A DNA stretch of 64,000 nucleotides from Streptomyces sp. 11x1 (GCF_032598905.1 NZ_CP122458.1:3968001-4032000), one strand, 5' to 3'; counted from the first letter of the stretch, positions 17,058-25,540 are shown. Numbers and translations: made by a program. The notes: generated by a model not told the origin, from the letters alone.

Positions 17058-17513
17058 TCATCGTCCGGCCATACCCAGCCCGGCGATCAACTGAGGCCAG
17101 GCGGCCGCGAATCCGGGATGGAGGCGCAGCGAGTCGATCTCGGCGGGAGTGCACCACCGGTGGGCAGCGCCTTCGCCGTCGCCACCGTGACGACCGAACA
17201 GCTCCACCACGTCCGCGACGACAGTGTGATAGGCCCATCCGCCATGGTCGTCGACGAAGGTGCGGACGGGACACACTGCTGGAACGCTGCCGAGCTCTTC
17301 AGCGAACTCCCTGCGGGCCCCGTCCCAGGGGCTCTCGCCGGATTTCAGCGCGCCTCCGGGAATGCTCCAGGTGCGGCCGTGATGGACTCGCCAGGATCGG
17401 CGCTGGAGCAGGAATCGAGGACCTTGGCGCAGCAGAAGACCTGCAGCGCCGTGCGGACCCCAGTGGCAGCAGCCACGCCGGTCCCTGACGTATCCGTGAC
17501 TGCTGTCGGCCAT
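17058..17513 (-). CDS. NUDIX hydrolase
   Basis: 151 residues. The Nudix box GX5EX7REUXEEXGU is intact: GGALKSGE then REFAEELGS, with the catalytic Glu pair in the RExxEE helix. FLLQRRSW precedes it and TWSIPGG leads into the box, as in ADP-ribose/dNTP-type enzymes that hydrolyse nucleoside diphosphates linked to another group. HTVVADVVE and HRWCTPAEIDSLRLHPGF complete the fold. ATG 17513 follows GAGGAGG. It is on the same strand as the hypothetical gene downstream. The substrate cannot be predicted from the motif. Confidence 0.9.
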   Translation of the reverse strand: MADSSHGYVRDRRGCCHWGPHGAAGLLLRQGPRFLLQRRSWRVHHGRTWSIPGGALKSGESPWDGARREFAEELGSVPAVCPVRTFVDDHGGWAYHTVVADVVELFGRHGGDGEGAAHRWCTPAEIDSLRLHPGFAAAWPQLIAGLGMAGR

Positions 17514-17862
17514 GACGCCTCCTCAAGGCGAGGTCCACTTTGATGAACAGAGCTGGTCGGTGGAGGCCGTTGGCGGCTCGACCGCCCCGCCGCGTGCCCC
17601 AGCCGCGTACACGCCCACGGCAGCCTGCGTCCTCGAAACGGCGGACGGCCACATTCTCGTCGCTTCCATAGAACCCGTCCGCAAGAACCGTCGACAAACG
17701 TTGCCCACTCCCGCCCTGCAAAGACAGGCCGCAACGCGTTCGCTTCGGGCCTGATCGAAACGGGTGCCTGGGACTCTCCCCTCTTCATGTGCGTGTCGGC
17801 GGATCGCGAGCGGCCCCCGGAACCCTCCTGCCCATGAACCCGGTTGACCGTATCGTCGGGGC
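17514..17862. other. Intergenic region, no gene recognised
   Basis: Lies between divergent NUDIX and PQQ-like genes. Open frames exist on both strands (for example a plus-strand frame with VLETADGHILVASIEPVRKN) but none has a ribosome site and matching codon bias. Possibly decayed coding sequence. Confidence 0.4.
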
Positions 17863-18450
17863 ATGAAAGGAAACGATCCCTTGTGCGCCGCGGGTCTCCC
17901 CTGTGCCGTGCACGGCCGCGCCCCCGACGCTGCGCCGATCCGCGAGAACGAGGTCCGTGACCGGTGGCCTTCCGCCGAGGGCACCCTGTGGACGGCGTAC
18001 AGCACGGTGTGGACGACGTGTGTGCTGCGGGAGAGCGGACCCGACGGCAGGGAACTGCGCCGGCTCACGCTGCCACGCGGACCGGGAGCGCGGCTGACGG
18101 CTTTCCTGCTCCTGCCCGAGGCGTTCGTGCTCGTCTGGGAGCCCGGCAACGGGCGGGACTTCGGGCAGGTCGAACGGGTCGGCACGGACGGTTCGCTCCT
18201 GTGGTCGACCGTGCTGCCGCGCGAGACCGGGGACGGAGCGGTGGTCCAGCCCGACTGGCGCCGTATGACGCTCATGCGGCGCACGGCCCCGCTGACGCTC
18301 TCCGGAGACCGCGTGACCCTCCAGTATCGGGACGGTCACCGCACCGGCGTCGCCGTGCTCTACTGCCTGGACGTCGTGACGGGTGCCTTCCTGTGGGCGA
18401 GACGCCCACAGGCCGAGCCCCAGAGGTCGCGGGGCCCGGCGACTTCCTGA
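17863..18450 (+). pseudogene. Hypothetical beta-propeller-like protein, frameshifted near its 3' end
   Basis: 195 residues as read. It contains strand-rich units ending in Trp (GTDGSLLWSTVLPRE and YCLDVVTGAFLW), like PQQ/beta-propeller blades. After LW, at about 18397, the natural continuation is in another frame: GETPTGRAPEVAGPGDFLIH then GHTLHPRDRHGVL, up to about 18520. Restoring one G in CTGTGGGCGAG joins them. The annotated end (RRPQAEPQRSRGPATS) is therefore out-of-frame sequence. The ribosome site before ATG 17863 is poor. Family not identified. Confidence 0.6.
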
Positions 18451-18572
18451 TCCACGGCCACACCCTCCACCCGCGCGACCGCCACGGCGTCCTCCGTCCC
18501 CCACAGCCGCGCACCTGCCGGTGGGACGGAGAGAGCGGTACGTAGGGGGCCTTCACCCGCTTTCAGAGTGGG

Positions 18573-18672
18573 TCAGCGGTGGGCCAGGACCGCAATGTCC
18601 GAGCCGAAGGCGACCACCAGCCGCCCGTCCGGCGCCATCGCCACGCTCCTGATGCGGTCGGGGAAGGCCGGT
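18573..18672 (-). pseudogene. C-terminal blade of a WD40/beta-propeller protein
   Basis: On the minus strand, the codons up to the stop TGA at 18575-18573 read FPDRIRSVAMAPDGRLVVAF then GSDIAVLAHR. IRSVAMAPDGR is a typical WD40 blade. Immediately upstream (about 18671) lies a stop codon and the IS5-family tail begins, so only about 31 codons survive. Confidence 0.6.
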
Positions 18673-18981
18673 CAGCCGTCGGCAGCGGTCGGTTTCCTCG
18701 GCCAGCTGGGGGTCGCGCCTTTCCGGGCGAGGCGCCTGGTCATGAGAGTGACAGCCGCCCAGGTGATCAAGGTCTCGGAATGCTGGATGAGCCGTTCGTA
18801 TTGCCCGACGCGGATCGTACGGCCGCGAGCGGGCTGGTCATGTCTGCCGCCGACCAGTGCACGCCGCTGGTGTGCGTCGGGTCGCCGCCGCGCCGCCCTA
18901 TCGTGACCTGCCACGTGTCGGTCGAGCCTGAGGAATCCGACAGTTCGGTGAGAAGAAGCCGCCGACAAATCGCTGAGAACC
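18673..18981 (-). mobile_element. IS5-family insertion sequence remnant
   Basis: The minus strand encodes RTIRVGQYERLIQHSETLIT then WAAVTLMTRRLARK, the transposase C-terminal signature, in about 18700-18850. The sequence above it no longer encodes the DDE core. At 18962-18981 a CCGACAAATCGCTGAGAACC segment resembles the arms at 12733-12785 and may be the element's other end. If so, the middle has been deleted. It closely resembles the tail at 14484-14590. Confidence 0.6.
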
Positions 18982-19076
18982 AGCGCCAAAAGCCCAGGTC
19001 GGTCGACTCCCGACCGGCAGGTCAAACGAGAACCTACACGGGGCTCGCCCCCGGGGGCCTCACCGCGAGGCTTGCC

Positions 19077-19430
19077 TCAGGTCCAGAGCACCGCGATGAA
19101 GACGTTGGCGGTGGTCAGCGCGCCCACCAGGGCGAAGAGCGGCCTCTCCACCGTCTCCTCGTCGCGCTTCACGTAGACCAGACCGAGGATCACGATCAGC
19201 AGCGCGAGCTTGACGCCGATCTTGATGTTGTCGACGGGCTGGTCGTCGGCCTGGTTGAGGCCGACGAGGAGGGCACCGGTGACGAGCATCGTGAGGGCAC
19301 CGTGCAGCATGGCGGGGACGAAGCGGGCGGCGCCCTGGCCCATCGCCTTCATCTGGGTGAGGAAGCCGCCCAGGAGGGAGGCGATGCCGATGATGTGGAG
19401 GGCGACGAGGATGTGGATGAGTACGTCCAT
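19077..19430 (-). CDS. Small integral membrane protein, four helices
   Basis: 117 residues with four hydrophobic segments: about 5-25 (HILVALHIIGIASLLGGFLT), 42-60 (HGALTMLVTGALLVGL), 73-88 (GVKLALLIVILGLVYV) and 98-116 (LFALVGALTTANVFIAVLW). A short charged loop KRDEETVERP lies between helices 3 and 4. His12 and His43, in helices 1 and 2, could face each other, but a haem role is speculation. This appears to be the first backbone gene after the accessory segment. Function unknown. Confidence 0.8.
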   Translation of the reverse strand: MDVLIHILVALHIIGIASLLGGFLTQMKAMGQGAARFVPAMLHGALTMLVTGALLVGLNQADDQPVDNIKIGVKLALLIVILGLVYVKRDEETVERPLFALVGALTTANVFIAVLWT

Positions 19431-19912
19431 GCCCGGAGCCTAATGAGGCGCCCGGGACCCGTCGGGCACCGGGGCGGCCGGACCGGAACCCTCGACCGGC
19501 ACCCTCGAGCGGACCCTCAGATGACCTTGCATATATGCGCCCCATAGCACCGAGATGCCCCCGCCCGGTCCGAAATCGCCGCATCGGTCATCGCACAGCG
19601 TGAAGTCGGCAGCGCCGGGACCGGATCCCGGTCACATACGGTCACCTCCCAGTCGGTGCGCGCCACTTCTGTACAACGCGTTACCGAGCCATCACACCCA
19701 GGTTTAGCGTCCTCCCTCAGGTGACCGGCTCCCCACCGCCGCCCGGGCCAGGGGCGGCAGTCGGCCACCACCGCCGAGAAAGGTCCGGCGGCATCCCGCT
19801 CCCCCTGTGCGGGCCGCCGCCGGACGCGTCACCGCTCCCCCCAGGCGGTCCGTACGGACAGACGATGTTCGTACTGCGGACGGCGGTCGTACGGAGAGGA
19901 CGTGGACTCCAC
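19431..19912. other. Divergent intergenic region, no gene recognised
   Basis: 482 bases between the membrane-protein gene (-) and the second NlpC/P60 gene (+). Unlike the first NlpC/P60 gene, this leader shows no ydaO consensus (no GGGGACCCA or ACAGCTAAC). A pyrimidine-rich untranslated leader with several short GC palindromes precedes the ribosome site GGAGAGGA at 19893-19900. Confidence 0.5.
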
Positions 19913-20992
19913 GTGGCAGCGCACCGCAAGCCCAGACAGCGCTCGCTCGGCGGCCATACGGCCCGCACGGCCGCGACGATCGCCCTCGCGGGCGCGGCGA
20001 CGGCGACCGGTTTCGACGGCACCGGGCACGCCGACCCCCAGCTCACCCCGGAGCAGGTCAGGGCGAAGGTGGCCAAGCTGTACCAAGAGGCCGAGGTCGC
20101 CACCGAGAAGTACAACGGCGCGAAGGAGAAGGCCGACAAGGCTCAGGAGAACCTAGAGGAGCTGCGCGACCAGGCCGCCCGCCGCACCGAACGGCTCAAC
20201 TCGGCCCGCGACGAACTCGGTTCGCTGGCGGCGGCGCAGTACCGGGACGGCGGCATCGCCCCCACCTGGCAGCTCGCCCTCTCCGCCGATCCCGACCAGT
20301 ACCTGGACGGCGCCGCCCTCGCCGAGCGCGTCGGCAGCCGACACTCGGCGGACGTGGCGAGCGTACGGAAGCAACTGCTGGACATCGAACGGCTGCGCGG
20401 CGCCGCCCGCGTCGAACTGGGCACGCTCAAGACCCGGCAGACCGAACTGAAACGCCACAAGAAAACCGTCACCTCCAAGCTGACCGACGCCCGTCAACTG
20501 CTCGGCCGACTCACCACCGAGGACCGCTCACGCTTCGACACCCGCAGCGGCGCCACGGGGCACGCCTCGCGCTCCTCCACCACGGCCCAGCGCGGCCTCA
20601 CCGGGCCGGTCTCCGCCGCCTCCGCCACGGCCGACGCCCCCAACTCCCGCGCCGCCGCGGCCATCTCCTACGCCTACTCCAAGATCGGCAGCCCGTACGT
20701 CTGGGGCGCCACCGGGCCCAACGCCTTCGACTGCTCCGGCCTCACTTTGGCCGCCTACCGCGCCGCCGGTGTCTCCCTCCCCCGCACCACCTACTCCCAG
20801 ATCAACGCCGGCCCCCGCGTCGCCCGCTCCGACCTCCGCCCCGGCGACCTCGTCTTCTTCTATTCCGGCATCAGCCACGTGGGCATCTACATCGGCAACG
20901 GCCAGATGATCCACGCCCCCAACCCCTCGGCCCCGGTACGCGTGGCACCCCTGGACGAGATGCCGTACGCGGGGGCGACACGGGTGGCTTGA
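19913..20992 (+). CDS. Secreted NlpC/P60 cell-wall endopeptidase (second copy)
   Basis: 359 residues from GTG 19913, chosen because AAHRKPRQRS aligns with the start of the paralogue at 11492; an ATG at 19865 in frame is the alternative. The signal peptide ends near GTGHADP. A coiled coil spans about 45-200 (QVRAKVAKLYQEAEVATEKY). The NlpC/P60 domain starts near 251 with Cys274 (FDCSG), His322 (SHVGIY) and His334 (MIHAP). It lacks the TQE linker of the first copy and lacks the riboswitch, so the two should be regulated differently. Expected peptidoglycan gamma-D-Glu-diaminopimelate endopeptidase. Confidence 0.92.
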   Translation: MAAHRKPRQRSLGGHTARTAATIALAGAATATGFDGTGHADPQLTPEQVRAKVAKLYQEAEVATEKYNGAKEKADKAQENLEELRDQAARRTERLNSARDELGSLAAAQYRDGGIAPTWQLALSADPDQYLDGAALAERVGSRHSADVASVRKQLLDIERLRGAARVELGTLKTRQTELKRHKKTVTSKLTDARQLLGRLTTEDRSRFDTRSGATGHASRSSTTAQRGLTGPVSAASATADAPNSRAAAAISYAYSKIGSPYVWGATGPNAFDCSGLTLAAYRAAGVSLPRTTYSQINAGPRVARSDLRPGDLVFFYSGISHVGIYIGNGQMIHAPNPSAPVRVAPLDEMPYAGATRVA

Positions 20993-21002
20993 GCGGGGCC
21001 CT

Positions 21003-21070
21003 GAGCCGTGGGCACCGAGCCGTGGGCCCGAGGCTTGGGTCCGAGCCGTGGGGTCCGAGCCGTGGGCCTG
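21003..21070. repeat. Imperfect tandem repeat, unit about 15 bases
   Basis: GAGCCGTGGG recurs four times with a fifth degenerate copy (GAGGCTTGGG): GAGCCGTGGGCACC, GAGCCGTGGGCCC, GAGGCTTGGGTCC, GAGCCGTGGGGTCC, GAGCCGTGGGCCT. It lies between the convergent NlpC/P60 and response-regulator genes. Confidence 0.7.
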
Positions 21071-21168
21071 AGTGGCGGGTGGGGGTGCCCTGCGCGGGGA
21101 GACACGGCGGGCGCGGCCGGACCCGCCTCGGCCGACCTGCCCCGCCGTCCCGCCGTGGCGCTCCGGCC

Positions 21169-22044
21169 TCACACCAGGCGGCGTGCCGTCGCCCACCTCG
21201 TCAGCTCGTGGCGGTTGGAGAGCTGCAGCTTGCGCAGGACGGCGGACACATGGGACTCGACCGTCTTCACCGAGATGTAGAGCTGCTTGGCGATCTCCTT
21301 GTATGCATAGCCACGGGCGATGAGCCGCAGCACCTCACGCTCGCGCTGGGTGAGGCGGTCGAGGTCCTCGTCGACGGGCGGGGCGTCGGTGGAGGCGAAG
21401 GCGTCGAGCACGAAGCCGGCCAGGCGGGGAGAGAAGACCGCGTCGCCTTCCTGGACCCGAAAGATGGACTCCACCAGGTCCGAGCCGGTGATCGTCTTGG
21501 TGACATAGCCGCGTGCGCCGCCCCGGATCACCCCGATCACGTCCTCCGCCGCGTCCGACACGGACAGGGCGAGGAAGCGCACGGGCTGCTCGGCGTCCGC
21601 CATCAACGACGAACAGCGGCGCAGGACTTCGACCCCGCCGCCGCCGGGCAGGTGCACATCGAGGAGCACCACCTCGGGCCGCGTACTCGTGATCACCGAG
21701 ACCGCCTGATCGACGTCGGGGGCCTCCCCGACCACCTCCACCCCCGTACGGTCCGTCTGCCCGATCTCGGCCTGCACTCCCGTACGGAACATACGGTGGT
21801 CGTCCACCAGCACCACCCGGACATGCCGCCCGGGACCGGACGGTCCCGGTGCGCCGAGTGCGCTGGGCGCGGCGGCACCCTCGGGCGTGGAGGGCTGGAC
21901 CGGCGTTTCCTGCCGGACGGGCTCGCCGGGCAGCCCCTCTGCCGAACCCGTGCCCCTCGCGGCAGTACCTCCTGGCCCCCCGCTCGGCGTCGTGCCCGAA
22001 CCGCCCTCTGCGGCAGTGTCGTTGGCCCCGTTCGCGTCGCTCAT
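21169..22044 (-). CDS. LuxR/NarL-type response regulator
   Basis: 291 residues. The receiver domain is at about 75-195, with the acidic pair D81 D82, phospho-acceptor D129 (VVLLDVHLP), the Thr/Ser switch in LALSVSD and the conserved Lys in VTKTITG. A LuxR-type helix-turn-helix fills the C-terminus (TQREREVLRLIARGYAYKEI...VKTVESHVSAVLRKL). The first ~70 residues are an unusual Gly/Pro/Thr-rich extension. The ATG overlaps the kinase stop as ATGA (22044-22041), fixing the start and implying coupled translation. It should control envelope-stress genes with the PspC kinase encoded upstream. Confidence 0.95.
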   Translation of the reverse strand: MSDANGANDTAAEGGSGTTPSGGPGGTAARGTGSAEGLPGEPVRQETPVQPSTPEGAAAPSALGAPGPSGPGRHVRVVLVDDHRMFRTGVQAEIGQTDRTGVEVVGEAPDVDQAVSVITSTRPEVVLLDVHLPGGGGVEVLRRCSSLMADAEQPVRFLALSVSDAAEDVIGVIRGGARGYVTKTITGSDLVESIFRVQEGDAVFSPRLAGFVLDAFASTDAPPVDEDLDRLTQREREVLRLIARGYAYKEIAKQLYISVKTVESHVSAVLRKLQLSNRHELTRWATARRLV

Positions 22045-23366
22045 GACGTCGTCTCCGCCCTCTCCATCTCCAGCTCGACCTCCGTGCCGCCGCCCGGTAC
22101 GGCGCGGAGCCGTGCCGTGCCTCCGTTGCGCTCCATGCGGCCGATGATCGATTCTCTGACGCCCATGCGGTCGGCGGGTATCGCGTCGAGGTCGAATCCT
22201 GGACCGCGGTCGCGGACGGACACGAATACCGTCCTTCCCTCGACCTCGGCGTAGACCTGCACGGCGCCGCCCTCGCCACCGTACTTGGCGGCGTTGACCA
22301 TCGCCTCGCGCGCGGCCTGCATCTGTGCGGTCAGTCCCTCGTCGAGGGGGCAGTCGCCGACGACGACCACTTCGATGGGGACACCGTGCTTGTCCTCGAC
22401 CTCGGCCGCGTTCCGCCGGACGGCCTCGGCGAGGGTGTCGGGCTCGTCGTCCTCGTCCTTCCCCGTGCCCTCGGGCTTGTACAGCCAGTTCCGCAGGTCG
22501 CGCTCCTGGGCGCGGGCGAGGCGGCGGACCTCGTTCGGCTTGTCCGCGTTCCGCTGTATGAGCGTCAGCGTGTGCAGCACCGAGTCGTGGACATGGGCCG
22601 CGACCTCCGCGCGCTCCTGGGCGCGGATGCGCATCAGGCGCTCCTCGGAGAGGTCCTGGGTCATGCGCACGAGGTACGGACCGGCCAGCAGGGCTATGCC
22701 CACGAGGACCGCGAGCGCCGCCTGCAGGACCGAGCCGAGGTGGGCGGCCGAGCCCTGGAGGACGAATATCCCGGAGACCCCCGCGGTGACCAGCAGGACA
22801 CCGGCCACGGAGCGCAGCAGGGTGATCGTGCGTCGACGGCGGCCTACCTCGGCCCAGCGGGCCCGCCGCGCGTTGTCCGCCTGGCGCCAGACCAGGGCGA
22901 CGCCGGCGGCGACGAGCACCGTCGGCCAGAGATACGCCCTGGCGCCCTCCCCGAGGTTCACATTGCCGACGAAGACCATGGCCACGACGACCATGAGGAG
23001 GAGGGCGACTATCTGGCCTCGGTCGGGCTTGCGGGCCACGAGCTTGCGGCGGCCGTCGGGGGAGATCTCCGTGGCGATGGCCGGAGGCCGCTGGTTGTCG
23101 ACGCCTCCCACGCCGAGGGGAACGAAGAACCAGAACGCCGCGTAGACGAGGGCACCGAGGCCATCGGCCAGGAAGAGGCCGGCGAACACGAGCCGCACCC
23201 AGGTCACAGGCAGACCGAGATGTCCGGCGAGCCCTCGCGCCACGCCTCCGAGCCAGCGTCCGTCGCTGCTGCGGTAGAGCTTGCGCGGGGGCCGCGGAGT
23301 GTCGACTGGCGGTGCTGCGGCTTCCGGCATGCCATCGATGTTCACACGCACGGCCGAGCGAGGCAT
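22041..23366 (-). CDS. Sensor histidine kinase with N-terminal PspC domain
   Basis: 441 residues. A PspC domain is at about 28-88 (RKLYRSSDGRWLGGVARGLA, WVRLVFAGLF), with further membrane helices at about 117-135, 145-160, 182-203 and 214-232. The dimerisation helix has the phospho-acceptor His260 in AAHVHDSVLHTL. The ATPase domain has the N box (EAMVNAAKYGG) and G1 (RDRGPGFD). It resembles LiaS/DesK-type kinases (HPK7). The start is uncertain: ATG 23366 or ATG 23330, neither with a good ribosome site. It is divergent from a PspC/toast-rack gene, 131 bases away. Confidence 0.93.
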   Translation of the reverse strand: MPRSAVRVNIDGMPEAAAPPVDTPRPPRKLYRSSDGRWLGGVARGLAGHLGLPVTWVRLVFAGLFLADGLGALVYAAFWFFVPLGVGGVDNQRPPAIATEISPDGRRKLVARKPDRGQIVALLLMVVVAMVFVGNVNLGEGARAYLWPTVLVAAGVALVWRQADNARRARWAEVGRRRRTITLLRSVAGVLLVTAGVSGIFVLQGSAAHLGSVLQAALAVLVGIALLAGPYLVRMTQDLSEERLMRIRAQERAEVAAHVHDSVLHTLTLIQRNADKPNEVRRLARAQERDLRNWLYKPEGTGKDEDDEPDTLAEAVRRNAAEVEDKHGVPIEVVVVGDCPLDEGLTAQMQAAREAMVNAAKYGGEGGAVQVYAEVEGRTVFVSVRDRGPGFDLDAIPADRMGVRESIIGRMERNGGTARLRAVPGGGTEVELEMERAETTS

Positions 23367-23452
23367 CAGGGTCGACCCCCGAGACGTCCCTGATCTTCGG
23401 CGCGAGCGTGATCGAACACATCCCCCTGACGGATATCAGGGTTCGACCAGGG
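23364..23452. promoter_or_regulatory. Candidate operator: repeated TCAGGG/CCCTGA half-sites
   Basis: Between the divergent kinase and PspC genes, TCAGGG is at 23366-23371 and 23436-23441 and CCCTGA is at 23388-23393 and 23424-23429. The longer direct repeat TCAGGGT(T)CGACC occurs at 23366 and 23436. The CCCTGA-n6-TCAGGG palindrome (23424-23441) is symmetrical. An autoregulatory site for the response regulator is a reasonable guess. Confidence 0.4.
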
Positions 23453-23497
23453 TCATCCCGAGTGCCATCGCAACGGCGCGGCGGTCACGATGGACGC

Positions 23498-25012
23498 ATG
23501 ACGGATCACCAGCACGCGGCAGCGGAGCCGGGCCCCGGCTCGGGTCCGGACGCCCTGCGGTCCACCAGCGAGCCGCAGGACGCCGTGCCCCCACCGGGCA
23601 CGGGGGCCAGGAAGCCGCGCGCGCACGAGGGCGCGGGCGCGCACACGGGCGCGGGCCCGCAGGCAGAAGCGGGCACGCGAGCGGATCAATCGGACGCCAC
23701 CGGCCCCGACGCTTCGGCCGGTTCCCCCGGCCCTCTCGGTCCCCCCGGTCCCCCGCACAGATTCCGCCGTGACCGGCGGTACAAGATGCTGGGCGGTGTC
23801 TGTGCCGGGCTCGGGCGCCAGTGCGACATGGATCCGGTGATCTTCCGCGTGGTGCTGGCGGTGCTCTCCCTCACCGGAGGCCTCGGCCTCCTCTTCTACG
23901 GCTTCGCCTGGCTGTTCGTGCCGTACGACGACGAGGAGGAGAACGAGCTGCGCAAGCTGCTGACCGGCCGGGTCGACGGCCAGGCCCTCACGGCCGTGCT
24001 CTTCGCGCTGGTCGGCTGCGGCGTCTTCCTCACCATGCTGGGCAACACCACCGTCCTGACCTTCTCGGTGGTCGTCTCCCTGCTCCTGGCCGGCGCGGGG
24101 TACTGGTCGCAGCACCGCGGCGCCCCCGACCCCGATCCACTGGCCGCCCAGGCGGTGGCCGACGCCCCGCCGGAGGCCCAGGCACCACCGGTGGCCTCCG
24201 CCTACCCGTCGTGGTGGCGCGACCCGATAGTCAAGGACGGTACCCACATCGGTGGGACGGGCTATCTATGGGGCCCGTGGGAGTCCCGCGACCGGGACAT
24301 AGCCGCGGCGGTCAACATCGCCCGGGGCATCCGGCCCACCCGTCAGGACATACGCGTGGCGCGTCCGCCGAAGCCGCGGGGGCCGCGCTGGATCGGTGGC
24401 TGGATCTTCCTGCTGGCGCTGCTCGCCGGCGGCGCGGGTACCGGAGCCACCTGGGAGGACCGCACCCTCGCCGCCAGCCTGCAGACCGGTCTGGCCTGCG
24501 CTCTGACCGTGTTCGGTCTGGGCATAGCCCTCAGCGCCTTCCTCGGCCGTACGGGAGCGGGGTCGATCTTCCTGGCGGTGGTCACGGCGGGACTCCTGGC
24601 GGGCACGGCGGCGCTTCCGTCGAACATCACCACCGACTGGGCCCGTACGAAGTGGACACCGCGGAACGCGGACAGCGTGGCGGCCCGCTACGAGCTCGGG
24701 ACCGGGGTGGGGACGCTGGACCTGTCCCGGGTGGACATACCGAAGGGAGAGTCGCTGAGCACCAGCGTGGAGGTGGGCGCGGGCAAGGTGCAGGTGGTGG
24801 TTCCACCGGACGTCACCGTGCGGCTCGACATCGAAGTGGGCCTGGGTGACATCCAGTTGCCGGGTGACGACAAGGAGGACGTGGACGTGGCACCGGACAG
24901 GAGCGACCGGCTGACACTGCCCCCCGCGAAGGGCTCGGGCAGTGGGGGCACGCTCACCATCGACCTCGAAGTCGGTCTGGGACAGGCGGAGGTGGCCCGT
25001 GCTGCGGCATGA
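23498..25012 (+). CDS. PspC and toast-rack domain membrane protein
   Basis: 504 residues. An Ala/Gly/Pro-rich cytoplasmic N-terminus of about 90 residues precedes a PspC domain (FRRDRRYKMLGGVCAGLG, then a helix ending FYGFAWLFVP). More helices are at about 165-205 and 305-380. The C-terminal ~130 residues are beta-rich with repeated GVGTLDLSRV / GAGKVQVVVP / GLGDIQLPG / GLGQAEV units, the toast-rack (LiaF-like) fold. Such proteins sense or transmit envelope stress to LiaRS-type systems, and the divergent kinase-regulator pair fits. ATG 23498 begins the soluble N-terminus; the ribosome site is weak. Confidence 0.88.
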   Translation: MTDHQHAAAEPGPGSGPDALRSTSEPQDAVPPPGTGARKPRAHEGAGAHTGAGPQAEAGTRADQSDATGPDASAGSPGPLGPPGPPHRFRRDRRYKMLGGVCAGLGRQCDMDPVIFRVVLAVLSLTGGLGLLFYGFAWLFVPYDDEEENELRKLLTGRVDGQALTAVLFALVGCGVFLTMLGNTTVLTFSVVVSLLLAGAGYWSQHRGAPDPDPLAAQAVADAPPEAQAPPVASAYPSWWRDPIVKDGTHIGGTGYLWGPWESRDRDIAAAVNIARGIRPTRQDIRVARPPKPRGPRWIGGWIFLLALLAGGAGTGATWEDRTLAASLQTGLACALTVFGLGIALSAFLGRTGAGSIFLAVVTAGLLAGTAALPSNITTDWARTKWTPRNADSVAARYELGTGVGTLDLSRVDIPKGESLSTSVEVGAGKVQVVVPPDVTVRLDIEVGLGDIQLPGDDKEDVDVAPDRSDRLTLPPAKGSGSGGTLTIDLEVGLGQAEVARAAA

Positions 25013-25271
25013 GTTCCGGCCCGGGAAGCTCGTCGCCGGCCTCTTCCTCGCCGCCGCCGGTGTCGTGTACCTCGGCGACGCGGGAGGCGCCTGGAAGACC
25101 CCGTGGTTCGTGGTGATACCCCTGGTGGTCGGGGGGCTGTGTCTCGCGGGGGCCGTGGCTTCTCTGGACCACGAGATACGGGGGCGGCGGCGCGCGGGGC
25201 GGCCGGGAGCAACGGGGCCCACGGGAGCGGCGGGGGCATCCGGGGCGGCGGGCACGGATAGGCATGGCTAG
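24999..25271 (+). CDS. Small membrane protein downstream of the PspC gene
   Basis: 90 residues from GTG 24999, preceded by GGAGGT. It overlaps the end of the PspC/toast-rack gene by 14 bases, so it is co-translated with it. Two hydrophobic segments (LVAGLFLAAAGVVYLG and TPWFVVIPLVVGGLCLAGAV) are followed by a basic, Gly/Ala-rich tail. No named family is recognised; it is probably an accessory of the envelope-stress module. Confidence 0.75.
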   Translation: MLRHEFRPGKLVAGLFLAAAGVVYLGDAGGAWKTPWFVVIPLVVGGLCLAGAVASLDHEIRGRRRAGRPGATGPTGAAGASGAAGTDRHG

Positions 25272-25540
25272 AGCAGGCAGGGACGGCTGAAAGTAGGGAA
25301 GCCCGGCCGACAGCGGATGGACGCGGCAGAGAGTGGGTGAACGCGGCAGAGAGGAAGGCCGGTCCGGCTGGGAGCGGGCGGGGAGCGAGCCAGAGCTCCT
25401 CGGACTCACGCGGCCCCAACCAGACCGCACGGCTCCCCCAGCGGACAGTTCAACCAGTGCGGCCAGGCACAGCCCCGCTCACCGGACGACTCCGCCCGGC
25501 CTCAGCCGCACTCATCCGGTGCGGCGGGGCGTCGTGGGGC

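Noticed and set aside
17512..17754. Possible 80-residue protein upstream of the PQQ-like gene
   Set aside because: No ribosome site, no family match and it overlaps the NUDIX promoter region.
22042..23421. A 750-codon minus-strand open frame joined to the response regulator
   Set aside because: The extra N-terminal part is an out-of-frame shadow of the PspC kinase; the ATGA overlap sets the regulator start at 22044.
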